Shown in pieces: positions 62,167 to 64,000 of a DNA stretch of 64,000 nt (position 1 is its first letter; the number at the start of each line of letters is the position of its first letter). The notes beneath the pieces are model-generated. The model was not told the origin of the DNA. It saw only the letters and a list, made by a program, of their open reading frames with translations, and did no database searches. The translations under genes and the position numbers were made by a program. The DNA is from Desulfarculus sp. (GTDB lineage: Bacteria; Desulfobacterota; Desulfarculia; Desulfarculales; Desulfarculaceae), in the NCBI GenBank assembly GCA_003605055.1, contig QZKP01000040.1:1-64000 (forward strand), given 5' to 3'.

Positions 62167-63450
62167 CTATGCGAAGCGGCGGTCGAACACCCGCTGCGAC
62201 TTGCGCTCGCTGCGAGGCAGACTGCCGTAATCCACGATCTCCACCTTGGCGCTGACCAGGATGGTGTCCTTGACGCGCTTGGCGATGGCCGCGGCCAGGG
62301 CCGGGTCCTCGCCGGCGCGGCCCTCGGGCGCCCGCTCCACCTTGACGGTCATGTAGTCCCGGCCGTCCTCCCCGTGCTCCAGGATCACCTGGTACTCGCT
62401 GCCCACGCCCTGGCCCGCGGAGAGCACATGGTCAATCTGGCCGGGGTAGATGTTCACCGCCCGGAACTTGATCATGTCGTCGCTGCGGCCCAGGATGCGG
62501 TCGTGGCGGGGCAGTAAGTTGCCGCAGGCGCAGTCTCCGGGCAGCAGGCGGGTCAGGTCCCGGGTGCGGTAGCGGATGAGCGGGGCCGCCTCTTTGCACA
62601 GGGTGGTGACCACCATCTCCCCGGTCTGCCCCGGCTCCACCGGCTGCAACGTCTCTGGGTCCAGTACCTCCAGGATGTAGTAGTCGGCCCAGTAGTGGAT
62701 GCCGGCATGGGCCGCGCACTCCAGGCCGGTGCCCGGGCCGTAGAGCTCGGTCAGGCCCGGGATGTCGAACAGCTCGGCGCCCAGGCCCTGGGCGATGCGC
62801 TGGCGCATGGCCTGGCTGGTGCGCTCGCTGCCGTAGATGACCTTGTTCAGCTTGACTTGGCCCAGCAGCCCCCGGCGGGTCAACTCCTCGGCCAGGAGTA
62901 GGGCCATGGAGGAGGTGCAGCAGATCACCGTGGTCTGGAAGTCCAGGAGGAACTGGCACTGCATCTCCAGGTTGCCCGGCCCCACGGGCAGGGCCAGGGC
63001 CCCGAAGCGCTCGCAGCCGGCCTGGAAGCCCGCGCCCGCGGTCCACACGCCGTAGCCCACCGCGATCTGCACCCGGTCGGCCCGGGTGAGCCCGGCCATC
63101 TGGTAGCAGCGGGCGAACATGTGGGCCCAGTCGTCTATGTCCTTTTGGGTGTAGGCCAGCACCTTGCGCTTGCCGGTGGTGCCGCTGCTGGCGTGGATGC
63201 GCACCACGTCGGTGAGCGGCACCGAGAGCAGGGGGAAGGGGTAGCCAACGCGCAGGTCCTCGGCGGTGGTGAAGGGCAGGCGTTGCAGGTCCTTTAGGCT
63301 CTGGATGTCCTCCGGGGCCGCGCCGGCCTGGTGCAGGCGCTGGCGATAGAAATCGCTGCCCTCATAGGCGTGGCGCACGGTCCACTGCAAGCCCTTGAGC
63401 TGGTGCGCGGCCAGCCCTGCTTGATCGCCAAAGAAAGGCATGAAGCTCAT
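62167..63450 (-). CDS. paaK: Phenylacetate-CoA ligase family protein
   Basis: A 427-residue acyl-adenylate-forming enzyme of the PaaK family. The P-loop is HASSGTTGKRKVLAYT near residue 88; TELYGPGTGLECAAHAG and the C-terminal GRSDDMIKFRAVNIYPGQID hinge follow, with YMTVKVE in the lid domain. The length matches PaaK (about 430). It converts phenylacetate, or a related aryl acid, ATP and CoA to the aryl-CoA. It lies between livK and livF and upstream of iorAB, consistent with aromatic amino acid or arylacetate use. The precise acid is not certain. Confidence 0.9.
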   Translation of the reverse strand: MSFMPFFGDQAGLAAHQLKGLQWTVRHAYEGSDFYRQRLHQAGAAPEDIQSLKDLQRLPFTTAEDLRVGYPFPLLSVPLTDVVRIHASSGTTGKRKVLAYTQKDIDDWAHMFARCYQMAGLTRADRVQIAVGYGVWTAGAGFQAGCERFGALALPVGPGNLEMQCQFLLDFQTTVICCTSSMALLLAEELTRRGLLGQVKLNKVIYGSERTSQAMRQRIAQGLGAELFDIPGLTELYGPGTGLECAAHAGIHYWADYYILEVLDPETLQPVEPGQTGEMVVTTLCKEAAPLIRYRTRDLTRLLPGDCACGNLLPRHDRILGRSDDMIKFRAVNIYPGQIDHVLSAGQGVGSEYQVILEHGEDGRDYMTVKVERAPEGRAGEDPALAAAIAKRVKDTILVSAKVEIVDYGSLPRSERKSQRVFDRRFA

Positions 63451-63455
63451 ATCTG

Positions 63456-64000
63456 CTAGCTCCCTTGACTGGGCCGGGGGGCCGGGGCCCCGGGCCGGGC
63501 CCGCCGCGGCCCCAGGAAGGCCTCGCGCAGCATCTCGTCGGCCAGTATCTCTTGCGGCGTGCCTTGGTGGCGGATGCGGCCGTTGGTGATGATATAGCCC
63601 CGCTGGGCCACGGACAATGCGCCCAGGGCGTTCTGCTCCACCAAGAGCACCGAGCAGCCCTGGGCCGGCAGGTCGCGCACCACGCCCAGGATCTCAGCGG
63701 CGATCTTGGGGGCCAGGCCCAGGGAGGGCTCGTCCAACAGCAACAGCTTGGGCCGGGCCATGAGCCCCCGGGCCATGGCCAGCATCTGTTGCTCGCCGCC
63801 GCTGAGCGTGCCGGCCTCCTGGTCCAGGCGCTCGGCCAGCACCGGAAAGATGGCCAGCACCCGCTCCAGGTCGCGCTGCACCCGCTCCCGCTGCCGGCGG
63901 CGCAGGCGCAGGTAGGCCCCCAGCTCCAGGTTCTCGCGCACGCTCAGGGGCCCGAAGAGCTGGCGGCCCTCGGGCACCTGCACCACCCCGGCGGCCACCA
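63456..64000 (-). CDS. livF: Branched-chain amino acid-type ABC transporter ATPase LivF (partial)
   Basis: The C-terminal 180 or so residues of a LivF-type ATPase; the start lies beyond the window. Visible are QVPEGRQLFGPLSVRENL (Q-loop region), the signature LSGGEQQMLAMARGLM, Walker B LLLLDEPSLGLAP, and LLVEQNALGAL in place of the usual switch His segment, normal for LivF. The Walker A motif is outside the window. The last 25 residues are a Pro/Arg-rich tail. It is six bases upstream of paaK. Confidence 0.9.
   Translation of the reverse strand, partial: VAAGVVQVPEGRQLFGPLSVRENLELGAYLRLRRRQRERVQRDLERVLAIFPVLAERLDQEAGTLSGGEQQMLAMARGLMARPKLLLLDEPSLGLAPKIAAEILGVVRDLPAQGCSVLLVEQNALGALSVAQRGYIITNGRIRHQGTPQEILADEMLREAFLGPRRARPGAPAPRPSQGS

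Overview
The window looks like chromosomal DNA from a high-GC, strictly anaerobic Desulfobacterota (former Deltaproteobacteria), possibly near the Desulfarculales. This is inferred from base composition, the formate dehydrogenase and benzoyl-CoA-reductase-type redox genes, the indolepyruvate:ferredoxin oxidoreductase and the general gene style; there is no rRNA or other phylogenetic marker. No tRNA, rRNA, CRISPR array, transposase or integrase was seen. The last gene (livF) runs off the right edge.

Layout. 0.2-9.6 kb is housekeeping: a YkgJ-type cysteine-cluster protein, a PHP-domain phosphoesterase, a bifunctional nuclease-domain protein, miaB, a rhomboid protease, a membrane histidine kinase, nadK, a hypothetical protein and a GctAB-type CoA-transferase pair. 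9.6-10.4 kb is a small promoter-operator unit with an AbrB-like DUF2080 protein and a GNAT acetyltransferase. 10.6-19.0 kb is a visibly AT-richer island with a five-gene operon matching bamBCDEF of the ATP-independent class II benzoyl-CoA reductase, followed by a second GNAT acetyltransferase. BamF is interrupted by an in-frame UGA that is best read as selenocysteine, so the gene starts at 17541. 19.1-21.6 kb returns to high GC with fdhD, a small Cys-containing protein and a NAGPA-type phosphodiester glycosidase.

21.7-38.6 kb is a complete, tightly overlapping dcw cluster on the minus strand (mraZ-rsmH-ftsL-ftsI-murE-murF-mraY-murD-ftsW-murG-murC-murB-ftsQ-ftsA-ftsZ). It is preceded by a sigma70 promoter and four TGGG repeats at exact 10-bp spacing, the MraZ operator. 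About 1 kb without a convincing gene separates it from an HU gene.

40.2-47.2 kb holds an HsdR-N-like protein, a second selenoprotein (formate dehydrogenase alpha subunit, with a UGA codon and an E. coli-fdhF-like SECIS), an MscS channel gene with an apparent frameshift, and cydAB. 47.4-51.9 kb holds a CBS-domain protein and an ABC-2 type export operon (HlyD lipoprotein, ATPase, permease) led by a DUF2461 gene. 51.9-54.5 kb is a phage-shock module: divergent pspF and pspABC with a canonical sigma54 promoter and two candidate PspF sites. 54.5-58.0 kb encodes a very large hybrid histidine kinase. 58.2-64.0 kb is an apparent aromatic (keto)acid cluster: iorB, iorA with four ferredoxin motifs, a LivK-type binding protein, a PaaK-type CoA ligase and livF.

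Taken together, the accessory metabolism points to anaerobic oxidation of aromatic compounds through CoA thioesters (IorAB and PaaK give aryl-CoA, Bam reduces benzoyl-CoA), with formate as an electron carrier. Two steps depend on selenocysteine, whose insertion machinery must lie elsewhere in the genome.
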